Shown here: positions 28,117 to 37,998 of the stretch, in pieces | Layout of the letters: every line of letters begins with the position of its first letter | Position numbering within the stretch: the stretch's first letter is position 1 | Origin: Aeromonas sp. RU39B | GTDB lineage: Bacteria; Pseudomonadota; Gammaproteobacteria; Enterobacterales; Aeromonadaceae | Length of the DNA stretch: 64,000 nt | Direction: 5' to 3' | NCBI RefSeq assembly: GCF_900156095.1 | Contig: NZ_FTMJ01000011.1 | Coordinates: forward strand, 84,204 to 148,203 | The notes under the pieces: generated by a model | Told to the model about the DNA's origin: nothing | The model's input: only the letters and a program-made list of their open reading frames with translations | Database searches by the model: none | Program-made: the position numbers and the translations under genes

Positions 28117-29649
28117 ATGTTGGAACTGATGATGACTCCGGGCGAGCTGGATCTTGCCACGTTGCGCCGTATCAGCCGTGAGCCGGTGCGAGTGAGCCTG
28201 AACCCGGCGGCCCTGCCAGCTATCGAAGCGTCGGCGGCGACTGTCTCCCGTGTGATTGAACAGGGACGGGTGGTATACGGTATCAACACCGGTTTCGGCC
28301 TGCTGGCCAACACCCGCATCCCGGCATCGCAGCTCGATGAGCTGCAGCGCTCCATCGTGCTCTCTCATGCCGCCGGGATCGGCGATTTCATGGATGACGC
28401 CACGGTGCGCCTGATGATGGTGCTCAAGCTCAACTCGTTGGCGCGTGGTTTTTCCGGTATCCGGGTCTGCGTGCTGGAAGCGCTGATGCAGCTGGTTAAC
28501 GCCGAAGTGTATCCGCTGGTGCCGAAGAAGGGATCGGTGGGTGCCTCCGGCGATCTGGCACCGCTCGCGCACATGAGCTGCCTGCTGATCGGTGAAGGGC
28601 GCGCCCGTTTCGACGGTCGCATTATCGAGGCATCGGAAGCGCTCAAGCTGGCCGGCGTTGCGCCGATCAGCCTGGCCCCGAAAGAGGGGTTGGCGCTGCT
28701 CAACGGCACCCAGGCCAGCACCGCCTTCGCGCTGGAGGGGTTGTTCCACGCCGAGGATCTGTTCGCCGGCGCCACCGTGATTGGTGCCATGAGTGTGGAA
28801 GCGGCGCTGGGCAGCCGTCGCCCGTTTGATGCCCGCATTCATGCGGTGCGCGGTCAGCGCGGCCAGATTGATGTGGCGGGCTGCTACCGCCATTTGCTGG
28901 GGGAGGAGAGCGAGATTGGCCTGTCCCACCACAACTGCGAGAAGGTGCAAGACCCGTACTCCCTGCGCTGTCAGCCGCAGGTCATGGGCGCCTGCTTGAC
29001 CCAGATCCGCCAGGCGGCCGACGTGCTGGTGTGCGAGGCCAACTCGGTCTCTGACAACCCGCTGGTGTTTGCCGATGACGAAGAGATTATCTCTGGTGGT
29101 AACTTCCACGCCGAGCCGGTGGCCTTTGCCGCTGACAACCTGGCGCTGGCAATTGCCGAGATTGGCTCACTGTCGGAGCGGCGGATGGCGCTGTTGATCG
29201 ATTCGCGCATGTCTGGCTTGCCGCCCTTCCTGGTCAATAATGGTGGGGTGAACTCCGGCTTTATGATCGCCCAGGTGACCTCGGCGGCGCTGGCTTCCGA
29301 AAACAAGACGCTGGCTCACCCGGCATCGGTTGACAGCCTGCCCACCTCGGCCAATCAGGAGGACCATGTTTCCATGGCCACCTTCGCCGGACGCCGGCTG
29401 GCTGACATGGCGGAAAACACCCGTGGCATTTTGGCGGTCGAGCTGCTTGCTGCGGCGCAAGGCATTGATTTTCGTGCCCCGCTGCGTTCTACCGAGCTGG
29501 TTGAACAGGCCAAGGGACGGCTGCGTCAACGCGTCAGTTTCTACGACAAGGATCGCTATTTCGCCCCGGACATCGAGGCAGCGTCCCGCTTGCTCGGTGA
29601 GGCAAGCTACAACGATCTGCTGCCGGCTGGCGTGTTGCCGAGCTTGTAA
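28117..29649 (+). CDS. hutH: Histidine ammonia-lyase
   Basis: 510-residue enzyme of the first step, L-histidine to trans-urocanate and ammonia. The self-made MIO cofactor forms from Ala143-Ser144-Gly145 in [24 protein letters not shown] near residue 57 and QEDHVSMA further on are also conserved. The start sits one base after the hutU stop. It is the last gene of hutIGUH and is followed by a terminator. Confidence 0.97.
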   Translation: MLELMMTPGELDLATLRRISREPVRVSLNPAALPAIEASAATVSRVIEQGRVVYGINTGFGLLANTRIPASQLDELQRSIVLSHAAGIGDFMDDATVRLMMVLKLNSLARGFSGIRVCVLEALMQLVNAEVYPLVPKKGSVGASGDLAPLAHMSCLLIGEGRARFDGRIIEASEALKLAGVAPISLAPKEGLALLNGTQASTAFALEGLFHAEDLFAGATVIGAMSVEAALGSRRPFDARIHAVRGQRGQIDVAGCYRHLLGEESEIGLSHHNCEKVQDPYSLRCQPQVMGACLTQIRQAADVLVCEANSVSDNPLVFADDEEIISGGNFHAEPVAFAADNLALAIAEIGSLSERRMALLIDSRMSGLPPFLVNNGGVNSGFMIAQVTSAALASENKTLAHPASVDSLPTSANQEDHVSMATFAGRRLADMAENTRGILAVELLAAAQGIDFRAPLRSTELVEQAKGRLRQRVSFYDKDRYFAPDIEAASRLLGEASYNDLLPAGVLPSL

Positions 29650-29665
29650 GGTCCTGTCAGTCAAG

Positions 29666-29687
29666 AAGGCGCCGCAAGGCGCCTTTT
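29666..29687 (+). terminator. hut operon terminator
   Basis: AAGGCGCC and GGCGCCTT with a gcaa loop, then TTTT. Confidence 0.85.
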
Positions 29688-29691
29688 GTCA

Positions 29692-29725
29692 TAAAAAAGC
29701 CCGGCGCAGCAGAGCTGGCCGGGTT
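29692..29725 (-). terminator. Porin gene terminator
   Basis: On the minus strand, CCCGGC and GCCGGG pair across 12 bases and are followed by six T (29698 down to 29693). It sits back to back with the hut terminator. Confidence 0.75.
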
Positions 29726-29749
29726 GAAGCATGGAATACCTGACGACTA

Positions 29750-30799
29750 TCAGAAGTCGTAGCGGACGGCGACCGAGTAGTCGTCCTTGGTCTTTTCGGC
29801 GGTGGTGGCCGAGGTGTCGTCCAGGTTGTTGATGCGGTATTCGCCGATCACGCGCAGTTGCTTGTTGAACTTGTACTGGGCAGCCAGGGTGTAGTAATCG
29901 ACGTTGTCTTTCTTGACCCCGCCATTGTCCTGCTTCTGCTTGTTCCACAGAGCTTGCAGGCCGAAACCGTTGGCAAAGCTGTAACCCAGCACGGCTTCAT
30001 AACCGGTGTGGTCGATGCCGGTGCCGAGGAAATCCTGGCCATCGGCATAGGTGAAGGCGGCATAGAGCGCCTTGTTATCAAACTTGGCGGAAACCAGCCA
30101 CAGCTTGGCATCGTCGGTGTTGGCCGCTTCGCGGTGGCCGACGTTATAGGCAGTACCCAGCGAAAGGTTGAACGGGAAGGTGTAAGAGACCGCTGCGCCG
30201 TAGGCGGAGTCCTTGGCCTTGTCGTCGGTGGTCGGGGTTTCGGTATCGTTACTGTCGAACTTGTAGCTGGTATCAACCTGCAGACCACCAAACAGGCCGG
30301 AGTATTTCAGTACGGAAGCGGCGCGGTTGGTGCCGAAGGTGTCGGTGCCAACACCGGTGCCGTCAGCACCGTAGCCATCGGAGTAGGCAACGTCAGTCCA
30401 GTCTTCGATGCTACCCATGGCGCCCTTCTGGCGACCAAAGGTCAGGGTTCCCCAGTCACCGGTCACACCGGCAAAGGCCAGACGGGTACGCAGGTTGTCG
30501 GTGGAGTCGTTGGTGAGGGTCTTTTCGCTGTTATTGACATAGAGCTGGACCTCATACTGGGCCAGCGCCTTCAGATTGCTGTTGATCTGGCTGTCGGCCT
30601 TGGCGCCGAAGCGGACAAACTGGTTGGCACCTTGTTTGGCACTGTAATCGTTAGTGCCATCTTTTTTGTCGCCAAAGAACTGGCCGGCATAGATGCGGCC
30701 GTAGAGATCCAGCGAGGTGGTGTCGTTCTTGTATACTTCGGCAGCCTGGGCCTGGAAGGCACCGGCCAGAGCAATTGCCACTACAGTCAGCTTTTTCAT
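29750..30799 (-). CDS. Outer-membrane trimeric porin (OmpC/OmpF-like)
   Basis: 349-residue general diffusion porin. MKKLTVVAIALAGAFQAQAA is a signal peptide cleaved before EVYKNDT. Mature sequence has alternating beta strands (LDLYGRIYAGQFF, LRTRLAFAGVTGDWGTLTFG) and ends in the C-terminal Phe (VAVRYDF) needed for BAM insertion. The ATG at the MKKL has AAGGG six bases upstream; an ATG two codons earlier overlaps it. It is divergent from glpX, and the 230-base gap should hold both promoters. Confidence 0.93.
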   Translation of the reverse strand: MKKLTVVAIALAGAFQAQAAEVYKNDTTSLDLYGRIYAGQFFGDKKDGTNDYSAKQGANQFVRFGAKADSQINSNLKALAQYEVQLYVNNSEKTLTNDSTDNLRTRLAFAGVTGDWGTLTFGRQKGAMGSIEDWTDVAYSDGYGADGTGVGTDTFGTNRAASVLKYSGLFGGLQVDTSYKFDSNDTETPTTDDKAKDSAYGAAVSYTFPFNLSLGTAYNVGHREAANTDDAKLWLVSAKFDNKALYAAFTYADGQDFLGTGIDHTGYEAVLGYSFANGFGLQALWNKQKQDNGGVKKDNVDYYTLAAQYKFNKQLRVIGEYRINNLDDTSATTAEKTKDDYSVAVRYDF

Positions 30800-31031
30800 T
30801 GTCATCCCTTCGTTGTAAGCATGTAATAACACGCATTGGTTTCACAGCGAGGCCATGCTAGAAAGGCCGGATGACGGTGAGGTGACTGGCTGGTTAAGAG
30901 TCTTTGGCACTTTTTGTCATTTTTTATGAAGGGTGCTGGTGTTTCACTCAGTTACGGTGACTTTTGCGCGCAAAGGTTTGCCTGTGTGGTAGAATATCGG
31001 CCGATTTTTAGGTTCTTGGGTTGGGTATGCG

Positions 31032-32042
31032 ATGAGACGTGAACTGGCAATCGAGTTTTCCCGAGTGACGGAAGCCGCCGCACTGGCTGGCTACAAGTGG
31101 CTTGGGCGAGGTGACAAGAATATCGCGGATGGAGCGGCGGTCGCAGCCATGCGCCACATCCTCAACCAGATCAATATCGACGGCGAAGTGGTCATCGGTG
31201 AAGGTGAGATCGACGAAGCGCCGATGCTCTACATCGGTGAGAAAGTCGGCACGGGTCAAGGTGATGCTGTAGACATCGCCGTTGACCCTATCGAAGGCAC
31301 CCGCATGACTGCCATGGGGCAGGCTAATGCGCTGGCGGTGCTGGCAGTGGGCGATAAGGGTACCTTCCTCAAGGCGCCCGACATGTATATGGAAAAGCTG
31401 ATCGTCGGCCCGCAAGCCAAAGGGGTGATCGATCTGGCGCAAGGGCTGGAGATTAACCTCAAGGCCGTGGCCAAGGCACTCGGCAAGCCGCTCTCCCGCC
31501 TGACCGTTATCACGCTGGCCAAGCCGCGCCATGACAAGGCCATTAAAGAGATGCAAGGGCTAGGCGTGCGGGTATTTGCCATTCCCGATGGCGACGTGGC
31601 GGCCTCTGTGCTCACCTGCCTGCCGGATAACGAAGTCGACATGCTATATGGCATCGGTGGCGCGCCGGAAGGGGTGATCTCGGCTGCGGTGATCCGTGCG
31701 CTGGGTGGCGATATGCAGGCTCGTCTGGTGCCGCGTCACCTGGTCAAGGGTGACAGCCCGGAAACCCGCGCGCTGGGTGAGCAGGAAATTGCCCGCTGCG
31801 AAGCCATGGGTATCAAGGTGGGTCAGGTGCTCAAGCTGGAAGAGCTGGCCAAGAACGACAACGTGCTCTTCTCTGCCACCGGCATCACCAAGGGCGATCT
31901 GCTCGACGGCATCACCAGCGATGGCAAGATGGCAACCACCGAGACCCTGCTGATCCGCGGCAAGTCCCGCACCATTCGCCGCATCAAGTCGATCCATTAT
32001 CTGGAACGCAAGGATGATGCAGTGCGCGACATCATACTGTAA
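31032..32042 (+). CDS. glpX: Fructose-1,6-bisphosphatase class II
   Basis: 336-residue gluconeogenic phosphatase converting fructose 1,6-bisphosphate to fructose 6-phosphate. Metal- and phosphate-binding motifs are VIGEGEIDEAPML, DIAVDPIEGT and YGIGGAPEGVISAA. The length equals E. coli GlpX. Here it stands alone, without glpF/glpK, followed by a hairpin. Confidence 0.96.
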   Translation: MRRELAIEFSRVTEAAALAGYKWLGRGDKNIADGAAVAAMRHILNQINIDGEVVIGEGEIDEAPMLYIGEKVGTGQGDAVDIAVDPIEGTRMTAMGQANALAVLAVGDKGTFLKAPDMYMEKLIVGPQAKGVIDLAQGLEINLKAVAKALGKPLSRLTVITLAKPRHDKAIKEMQGLGVRVFAIPDGDVAASVLTCLPDNEVDMLYGIGGAPEGVISAAVIRALGGDMQARLVPRHLVKGDSPETRALGEQEIARCEAMGIKVGQVLKLEELAKNDNVLFSATGITKGDLLDGITSDGKMATTETLLIRGKSRTIRRIKSIHYLERKDDAVRDIIL

Positions 32043-32067
32043 GCTCGCGCGACTGTTCTGTTGTGTA

Positions 32068-32093
32068 ACGGCCCATCCAGTGATGGGCCGTTC
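32068..32093 (+). terminator. Hairpin after glpX
   Basis: AACGGCCCATC and GATGGGCCGTT form an 11-base perfect stem with a cagt loop. The downstream T-run is interrupted (CTGTTAT), so termination may be partial and yeiW may be read through from glpX. Confidence 0.65.
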
Positions 32094-32111
32094 TGTTATG
32101 GGAGCCTCTGT

Positions 32112-32363
32112 ATGGAGTGCCGTTCGGGCTGTGGGGCCTGTTGCATTGCCCCGAGTATCACCTCGCCCATCCCCGGCATGCCAGAGGGCAAACCGGCGGG
32201 AGTTGTCTGCATCCAGCTCGATGATCAGCTGGGCTGCAAACTGTTTGGCCGACCCGAGCGGCCGGCCGTGTGCGGCGGTTTCAAACCCATGAGTGATGTC
32301 TGTGGTCACTCACGCCAGGATGCGCTCTGGCTGATTGGCGAGCTGGAGCGGCAAACCGGTTAG
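32112..32363 (+). CDS. yeiW: YkgJ-type cysteine cluster protein YeiW
   Basis: 83-residue protein matching E. coli YeiW along its length: [20 protein letters not shown] and [16 protein letters not shown]. Eight Cys residues in the CxxxCxxCC and later positions suggest a metal or Fe-S site, by analogy with the UPF0153 family; function unknown. The ATG follows GGAG. Its TAG stop overlaps the stop of the converging chemoreceptor gene by 4 bases. Confidence 0.85.
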   Translation: MECRSGCGACCIAPSITSPIPGMPEGKPAGVVCIQLDDQLGCKLFGRPERPAVCGGFKPMSDVCGHSRQDALWLIGELERQTG

Positions 32364-34210
32364 ACCTTGTAGCGCGCCACTGCCTGATCCAGACGATGCG
32401 CCTGCTGGCTAAGCTCCTGGCTGGATTCGGCGTTTTCGGCCGCCATTTGGCTCGACTCCTCGGCAATGTCACGAATAGCGCTGACATTGCGATTGACCTC
32501 TTGGGCCACCAGACTCTGCTCCTCAATGGCTGCCGCAATCTGGGTGCTCATGTCCATGATATGAGTGACATCCAGAGCAATCTGTTCCAGCAGCACACCG
32601 GCATTGGTCGCCTCTTCGGCGCTGCGAATGCCCTGTTCGCGACTCTGCTCCATGCTTACCACCATGCTGCCAGTCTGTTGCTGCAGCGATGTGATGATGG
32701 TGGAGATCTCCTGGGTTGATTGCTGGGTGCGGGTTGCCAGCAGGCGCACTTCATCGGCCACAACGGCAAAACCACGTCCTTGCTCGCCAGCGCGGGCTGC
32801 TTCAATGGCGGCATTGAGGGCCAGCAGATTGGTCTGCTCGGCGATGCTGCGAATCACATCCAGCACCGATCCGATGGTCTGGCTGGCTTGTTGCAACTTG
32901 CCCACCTCACCGGCTGAATCGGCCAGGCGGGTGGCCAGCTCGCCAATGCGCTCCACGGTCTGTTGCACCACATTCTGTCCTTCCTGCGCCTTGTGATTGG
33001 TCGCCTGTGCATTGTTGGCAGCCAGCTCGGTATTACGGGCAATCTCTTCGATGGTGCTTCCCATCTGATGAGACGCCGTGGCTACCATGTCGGTTTCCTG
33101 CAACTGGCGATGGGCGCCATCGCTGGCTCGCTGAATGTTGCGCGAGAGATGTCCGGAAGCCTGATTTAGCAGATTGGCACTCTGCTTGACCTCTTCCAGC
33201 AGCTGGCGGAACCCATCCAGCATGATGTCGAGGTTGCCAGCCAGTTGAGCCATCTCATCCTTGCCGGAAAGTGCCACCTTCAGGCGTAAATCGTTGTCCT
33301 GACGGATCCGGTTGACGGTATCGTTCACCCGTGAAATGGGGCGGTCGATACTGCGACCGAGCAGCAAGCTCATGGTGGCAACCCCGATAAAAATGACGAG
33401 ACCGCACAGTAGCATCAGCCGCTCCAGTGCTGCACTGCGTTCGCTGAGCTGGCTATCGATCAGCTGGTTGGTTCGCGCAAACAGCTCATCCGTCTGATGC
33501 ACGGTGCTGCGCATCTCATTTTGCATCCCGGCGTTTTCGTTCAGACCAAGACGGGTCATCTCGTCGACCAACATCATGAAGTTGCTGTGGTATTGGTCGG
33601 CAAGGGGTATCAGCTTGGCCTGCTGATCGGCCGGAAGCGCTTTGATGGAGGCATTGAACTTGCTAAATGTCTGCTCAAATTTGGTGACGTATTGCGCATC
33701 CAGCCGCAACATAAAATCTTTCTCATGGCGGCGCAGCTGCAACAGGGGCACCAGCAGTGCCGGATCCTGGCTGGTCAGAATGGACTCCATGTTGTGTACT
33801 GCTGCGCGCAGTGCGCCATAAAGACCATCTTGCGGCGTCAGGCCAATCTTTTTCATCTGGGTGGTGAGTGCGGCAAAGCGCTGGCCATATTCGGTCACCA
33901 GCTCATCGAGTTTGATAAGGTCTTGCTGCAGAGCGGCCAGCTGCTCTTCTTGTTGCAGTTGGCGATTAAGCTGGTGGAAGTGTCCCAGCTCTTGCGTCAT
34001 CCGATCTATCTCGGCCACATCCTTGCGCATCAGGAAGTTCTTTTCGTTGCTGCGCATGCTCAACAGGCTGACTTCCTGCATCAGTACCATGCGCTGGGCT
34101 TCTGATAAGCGGGATTTGGTCTGGTTGTAGTAGTAAAACAGCGAACTGAGCACCAGCATTGCCAAGGCCACCATGATGGTATTAAGGATCAGTTTGTGCC
34201 GAATCAACAT
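32360..34210 (-). CDS. Methyl-accepting chemotaxis protein
   Basis: 616-residue chemoreceptor. Order: membrane helix (about 9-27), an all-helical periplasmic sensor of about 240 residues (long enough for an HBM-type bimodule), second membrane helix (about 280-300, [19 protein letters not shown]), HAMP domain ([17 protein letters not shown]), then the signalling hairpin with the invariant tip [20 protein letters not shown]. No C-terminal CheR pentapeptide is present (ends DQAVARYKV). The ATG has AGGAG upstream; earlier in-frame codons are less likely. Ligand unknown. Confidence 0.92.
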   Translation of the reverse strand: MLIRHKLILNTIMVALAMLVLSSLFYYYNQTKSRLSEAQRMVLMQEVSLLSMRSNEKNFLMRKDVAEIDRMTQELGHFHQLNRQLQQEEQLAALQQDLIKLDELVTEYGQRFAALTTQMKKIGLTPQDGLYGALRAAVHNMESILTSQDPALLVPLLQLRRHEKDFMLRLDAQYVTKFEQTFSKFNASIKALPADQQAKLIPLADQYHSNFMMLVDEMTRLGLNENAGMQNEMRSTVHQTDELFARTNQLIDSQLSERSAALERLMLLCGLVIFIGVATMSLLLGRSIDRPISRVNDTVNRIRQDNDLRLKVALSGKDEMAQLAGNLDIMLDGFRQLLEEVKQSANLLNQASGHLSRNIQRASDGAHRQLQETDMVATASHQMGSTIEEIARNTELAANNAQATNHKAQEGQNVVQQTVERIGELATRLADSAGEVGKLQQASQTIGSVLDVIRSIAEQTNLLALNAAIEAARAGEQGRGFAVVADEVRLLATRTQQSTQEISTIITSLQQQTGSMVVSMEQSREQGIRSAEEATNAGVLLEQIALDVTHIMDMSTQIAAAIEEQSLVAQEVNRNVSAIRDIAEESSQMAAENAESSQELSQQAHRLDQAVARYKV

Positions 34211-34359
34211 GACGGACTCCTGGGGTGCTGATAGCAGACGCTCCATCAAGCGTAATCGTAAAACGTGATCGGTGAGTGCTATGGCGGGAATAACCTTTGA
34301 ATTGGCTCTCCCTCTCCTTATACTGGACGTCACCTGTTTCCAGCCGTGGACCCGTCACT

Positions 34360-34845
34360 ATGGAATACAACACTTCTGAACTGTGCGACATCTACCATGA
34401 CATGGTCGATGTACTTGAACCCATGCTCTCCTCTTTTGGTGGCCGCAACTCGTTTGGCGGCGTCATCACCACCGTGAAATGCTTCGAGTCCAACGGGCTC
34501 GTCCGTGAACTGGTGCAGGAGAACGGGGTCGGCCGGGTATTGCTGATCGATGGGGGCGGGTCACTGCGGCGAGCGCTTATCGACAGTGACATTGCCACCA
34601 CCGCTGCTGAAAACGGCTGGGAGGGGATTGTCTGCTACGGTTGTGTGCGTGAAGTCGACCTGCTCGAAGAGCTGGACATCGGCATTCAGGCGCTGGCAGC
34701 CATTCCGGTCGGTGCCGATGACAAAGAGGTTGGCGAGACCGACTTGCCAGTCAATTTTGGTGGTGTCACGTTCCTGCCTGATGACCACCTCTATGCCGAT
34801 ACCACAGGTGTCATCCTTTCGCCCGAGCCGCTCGATATCGAGTAA
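34360..34845 (+). CDS. rraA: Regulator of ribonuclease activity A
   Basis: 161-residue protein, same length as E. coli RraA, which binds RNase E and inhibits its endonuclease activity. [43 protein letters not shown] and [12 protein letters not shown] are family sequence. It was formerly annotated MenG; the methyltransferase function is not supported. A terminator follows, and immediately beyond it is the convergent RyhB gene. Confidence 0.96.
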   Translation: MEYNTSELCDIYHDMVDVLEPMLSSFGGRNSFGGVITTVKCFESNGLVRELVQENGVGRVLLIDGGGSLRRALIDSDIATTAAENGWEGIVCYGCVREVDLLEELDIGIQALAAIPVGADDKEVGETDLPVNFGGVTFLPDDHLYADTTGVILSPEPLDIE

Positions 34846-34863
34846 TGGTCGGGATAGGTGATA

Positions 34864-34888
34864 ACGGGAGCCAAGTGCTCCCGTTTTT
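34864..34888 (+). terminator. rraA terminator
   Basis: ACGGGAGC and GCTCCCGT with a five-base loop, followed by a T-run. Confidence 0.85.
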
Positions 34889-34910
34889 GTTTGTGGGTGG
34901 GTCTAAAGAT

Positions 34911-35025
34911 AAAAAAAAGGCCAGCATCAAGCTGGCCGAATCTGGAAGCAATGTGAGCAATGTCGTGCCTTCACGGAGTCCACTATTACCCGAAGGTATT
35001 GCCATGGTGGTCAGAACCGGAATGC
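34911..35025 (-). ncRNA. ryhB: Small RNA RyhB
   Basis: Iron-responsive, Hfq-dependent small RNA. The minus strand carries the RyhB core at 34968-34942, including CATTGCTCACATTGCTTCC, which matches the E. coli core used to pair with sodB, sdh and other iron-enzyme mRNAs. The 3' end is a terminator: GGCCAGC and GCTGGCC (34937-34931 with 34925-34919), then eight T. A Fur box lies directly upstream. The 5' end is estimated from a possible -10 (TATCTT, 35037-35032); a 5' hairpin (CCAC/GTGG, TACC/GGTA) lies within the first 60 bases. Length is about 115, longer than E. coli RyhB (90). Confidence 0.92.
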
Positions 35026-35031
35026 AAGTTA

Positions 35032-35052
35032 AAGATAATCATTCTCATTTAA
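35032..35052 (-). promoter_or_regulatory. Fur box of ryhB
   Basis: Minus strand TTAAATGAGAATGATTATC matches the 19-base Fur consensus GATAATGATAATCATTATC at 14 positions and overlaps the likely -10 of ryhB. It implies repression when iron is plentiful. Confidence 0.8.
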
Positions 35053-35081
35053 GAAGGCAACTGTTTTCGTAGACATTGTTT

Positions 35082-35111
35082 AAAAAAAGTTCGGCTCCCG
35101 AAGGAGCCGAA
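35082..35111 (-). terminator. yhhQ terminator
   Basis: On the minus strand TTCGGCTCC and GGAGCCGAA pair with a ttcg tetraloop, followed by C and a run of seven T. Confidence 0.88.
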
Positions 35112-35114
35112 TCA

Positions 35115-35780
35115 TCAGCGCAGGCTGGTCTGTAGTTGCAAGCCGGGTTCCCCCACCAGCTTGCGCACCAGATAACGCAGTAATACGCCGTAGAGCGGCA
35201 CAAACAAACCGATGCTGATCAGCAGCTTGAAGCTGTAATCGACGGTGGCGATCTCCACCCAGTGCTCGGCCATAAAGGGATCACTGCTCTTCCAGAAGGC
35301 GACCGAGAAGAAACTGATGGTATCGACCAGATTGCCAAATACGGTGGAAGCCGCCGGTGCCACCCACCAACTGTGCATTTGGCGTAGCCGGTTGAAGACG
35401 ATGATGTCCATCAGCTGTCCGATCAGGTAACCCATAAAGCTGGCCAGCGCGATGCGGGCGACAAACAGGTTAAAGGTGGCCAGTTGACCAACACCCTGAT
35501 ATTGCCCCTCAAAGAACAGTACCGACAGCACATAGGAGACCGCCAGCGCCGGCAGCATTACCATCAGGATGATGCGGCGAGCCAGTTCGGCACCAAAGAT
35601 GCGCACGGTGAGATCGGTGGCCAGAAAGATAAAGGGGAAGCTGAACGCGCCCCAGGTGGTGTGGAAACCGAAAATGGTAATCGGCAACTGCACCAGATAG
35701 TTACTGCTGGCAATGATGAGGATATGAAACAGGGAGAGACGGATCAGTGCCGTCTGGTACTGAAATGAAGTCAGATTCAC
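35115..35780 (-). CDS. yhhQ: Queuosine precursor transporter YhhQ
   Basis: 221-residue inner-membrane protein, same length as E. coli YhhQ, which imports the queuosine precursors preQ0/preQ1 for tRNA modification. SLFHILIIASSNYLVQLPI, GFHTTWGAFSFPFIFLATDL and FNLFVARIALASFMGYLIGQ are conserved, with about six membrane helices. The start is a GTG with AAAAAGGT upstream; the frame continues further back but without initiation signals. Confidence 0.93.
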   Translation of the reverse strand: MNLTSFQYQTALIRLSLFHILIIASSNYLVQLPITIFGFHTTWGAFSFPFIFLATDLTVRIFGAELARRIILMVMLPALAVSYVLSVLFFEGQYQGVGQLATFNLFVARIALASFMGYLIGQLMDIIVFNRLRQMHSWWVAPAASTVFGNLVDTISFFSVAFWKSSDPFMAEHWVEIATVDYSFKLLISIGLFVPLYGVLLRYLVRKLVGEPGLQLQTSLR

Positions 35781-35880
35781 GTTGTGACCTTTTTGGTTAA
35801 TGGGGTTAGGGAACCCATGCCGCCACCATGACGGCAATCAAGGGGCGCGATTATACGCCCCTGTCTAAATAGTGCAATCC

Positions 35881-36168
35881 TTAAGCAGCATGGTGCTGTG
35901 CTAGCCACGCTAGCACTGGCCGATCATCCTGATGGCAGGCCTCAATCCAGCAGACATCACCATAATGCTCATATTGCAGCAGCAATTTACTGCCTTCAAA
36001 GTCCACCACCCAGCAGTGGCGATCGGCGGCCAGCTCTTGCTCCTGCAGCGTCATCTCCCACGCCTCCAGTAAATCCGGTGCCAGCGTGGGGAAACTGTCC
36101 AGCCCCAGTCCGCTACAGGTCAGCAGCAGGGCGCCGCTCGTTTCATCTTGTCCAATCAGTTGCCACAT
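35881..36168 (-). CDS. Small acidic conserved protein, possibly DUF3630
   Basis: 95-residue soluble protein of unknown function. MWQLIGQDETSGALLLTCSG opens it, and the middle has HCWVVDFEGSKLLLQYEHYG followed by a Trp-Ile-Glu. The pattern recalls the small DUF3630 family of Vibrio, Shewanella and Aeromonas, but I am not sure. AAGGAGAGG precedes the ATG, which lies 11 bases after the selO stop, so it is probably cotranscribed with selO. Confidence 0.6.
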   Translation of the reverse strand: MWQLIGQDETSGALLLTCSGLGLDSFPTLAPDLLEAWEMTLQEQELAADRHCWVVDFEGSKLLLQYEHYGDVCWIEACHQDDRPVLAWLAQHHAA

Positions 36169-36179
36169 TGCGCCTCTCC

Positions 36180-37607
36180 TTAACTGCTGCATGACAGGCT
36201 GGTGCACTGGTACCAGAAGGGGGCCGGTGTGGCCAGCGCCTCTGCCTGAGGCTGTTCATCAAAGGGGTGGCGCAGTACCTCAAACAGCTGCTCGAAAGGC
36301 GCCATGTCACAGGCTTCGGCGGCGCTGATCACTTGCTGGGCCAGCGCGTTGCGCAGCACATACTTGGGGTTGATGGCCTCCATTTCTGCTGCGCGCCTTG
36401 CATCATTGCTGCCTTCTCGCGACAAGCGCTGGCGATAAGTCGATAGCCAATTGCTCCACGCTTCACTCGCCGGGAGTAAGGCAGCCAGGGATGGGGGAAG
36501 GTCGCCGTGCAGTGGTAAGCGAGCCAGCAGACGCAAAAACAGATGGTAGTCGACGCCATCTTGCGCCAGCAGCAGAAACAGCTGACGAAACAGGGTGGGA
36601 TCGTCCTCTTCCCAGCTCTCCAGCCCCAACTTGCGGCGCATCAGCTCGGAGTATTCCAGCATCAAGGTGTGCTGATATGTGTCGAGTGACTGGCGAAGTG
36701 CGTCGGGCGACAGGTGATCGGCCAACGCCTGGGCCAGCTTCTGCAGGTTCCAGTAACCCACCGCCGGTTGCTGGTCGAGGGCGTAGCGGCCGACGCTGTC
36801 GGTATGATTGCAGACAAAATCGGGCACGTAGCGGTCGATAAAGCCAAATGGGCCGTAATCAATAGTTAGCCCGAGCAGCGACATGTTGTCAGTATTGAGC
36901 ACCCCATGGACAAATCCGGCCGCCTGCCAGCGGGCAATCAGACGGGCGGTGCGCCCCACGACTTCGTGAAACAGAGCCTGATTATCTTCAATGCCGGGGT
37001 AGTGATGGCGCTTGAGGTAATCGAGCAGCGGCGGGATGCGCTGCGACTGGCCGCTCCAGGCAAAATATTCGATATGGCCAAAGCGCAGGTGGCAGGGGGC
37101 GGTGCGCAGCACGGTGGCGCCCGGCTCGACGGTTTCCCGCAGCACCTCTTCATCACTGCCAACCAGCACCAGCGCCCGCGTGGTGGGAATATTCAGGGCA
37201 TGCAGCGCCTCGCTGGCCAGATATTCTCGTATCGACGAGCGCAGCACGGCGCGGCCATCCCCGAAACGGGAAAAGGGCGTTTTGCCCGCGCCCTTGAGAT
37301 GCAGGTCCCACAACTCGCCGTCCGGCGTTTGTTGCTGGCCCAGCAAAATAGCGCGACCATCGCCCAGCTGTGGCACAAAGTGGCCAAACTGGTGGCCGGC
37401 ATAAACCTGGGCGACCGGGGTCATACCGGGTAGCAGCGTAGCGTTGCCGCAGCAGGCCAGCCACTTTGCATCGTCGACGGCGCCGAGTCCCAACTGCTCG
37501 AGCAGGGGGCGATTGAGGTGCAACAGGCGGGCATTGTGCAGTGGCGTCGGGGTGACGGCCTCACAGGCCCAGGGCAATTCGGTGGCAAAAGCATTGTGCA
37601 GCTTCAC
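36180..37607 (-). CDS. selO: Protein adenylyltransferase SelO
   Basis: 475-residue pseudokinase-fold enzyme that transfers AMP from ATP to Ser, Thr or Tyr of proteins, linked to redox stress in E. coli (YdiU). Conserved segments are VYAGHQFGHFVPQLGDGRA, LKGAGKTPFSRFGDGRAVLR and FVHGVLNTDNMSLLGLTIDYG with the catalytic Asp pair. The C-terminus ends CTSLSCSS; the second Cys is where eukaryotic SelO carries selenocysteine. Length is typical. Confidence 0.95.
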   Translation of the reverse strand: MKLHNAFATELPWACEAVTPTPLHNARLLHLNRPLLEQLGLGAVDDAKWLACCGNATLLPGMTPVAQVYAGHQFGHFVPQLGDGRAILLGQQQTPDGELWDLHLKGAGKTPFSRFGDGRAVLRSSIREYLASEALHALNIPTTRALVLVGSDEEVLRETVEPGATVLRTAPCHLRFGHIEYFAWSGQSQRIPPLLDYLKRHHYPGIEDNQALFHEVVGRTARLIARWQAAGFVHGVLNTDNMSLLGLTIDYGPFGFIDRYVPDFVCNHTDSVGRYALDQQPAVGYWNLQKLAQALADHLSPDALRQSLDTYQHTLMLEYSELMRRKLGLESWEEDDPTLFRQLFLLLAQDGVDYHLFLRLLARLPLHGDLPPSLAALLPASEAWSNWLSTYRQRLSREGSNDARRAAEMEAINPKYVLRNALAQQVISAAEACDMAPFEQLFEVLRHPFDEQPQAEALATPAPFWYQCTSLSCSS

Positions 37608-37686
37608 ATTTACTCCCCATCTACCTGTTGTGCTGTGACCAGTTGCTTATAATTCCCAACAAATCATCAGGATATAAGGAATCGAT

Positions 37687-37986
37687 ATGCGTGTTATCCA
37701 TATACCTCTGCTGCTGACCGCGCTGCTTGGCTTGCCGGCAGTGGCTGCCGATGCGGCCAATGGTCAGGCCAAATCCGTCGTCTGCACCGCATGTCACGGG
37801 GCACAGGGCAAGGCCGTGATTCCGGGTTATCCGCATCTGGCCGGACAGAATGCCCAGTATATGGTGAAACAACTCAAGGCGTTTCGCGATGGCCAGCGGC
37901 AGGATCCGGTGATGGCGCCGATGACCAAGGCGCTTTCCGATGCAGATATCGACGATCTGGCTGCCTGGTACGCCTCGCTCAAATAG
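37687..37986 (+). CDS. Class I c-type cytochrome
   Basis: 99-residue periplasmic monoheme cytochrome. A signal peptide (to about VAA, residue 21) precedes the heme site CTACH (Cys33, Cys36, His37). A C-terminal Met in PVMAPMTKAL is the likely axial ligand. It resembles the short cytochrome c5/c553 group. AAGGAATCGAT lies before the ATG. It is divergent from selO, and its stop is 12 bases from the converging recQ stop. Confidence 0.9.
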   Translation: MRVIHIPLLLTALLGLPAVAADAANGQAKSVVCTACHGAQGKAVIPGYPHLAGQNAQYMVKQLKAFRDGQRQDPVMAPMTKALSDADIDDLAAWYASLK

Positions 37987-37998
37987 TCGCGGGGCCGG

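Noticed and set aside
26385..28355. Open frame of 656 codons on the minus strand opposite hutU
   Set aside because: It mirrors the codon pattern of hutU, shows no motif, and would require transcription against a clearly functional operon. Similar long frames opposite hutH, ftsY, glnA, typA and recQ were dropped for the same reason.
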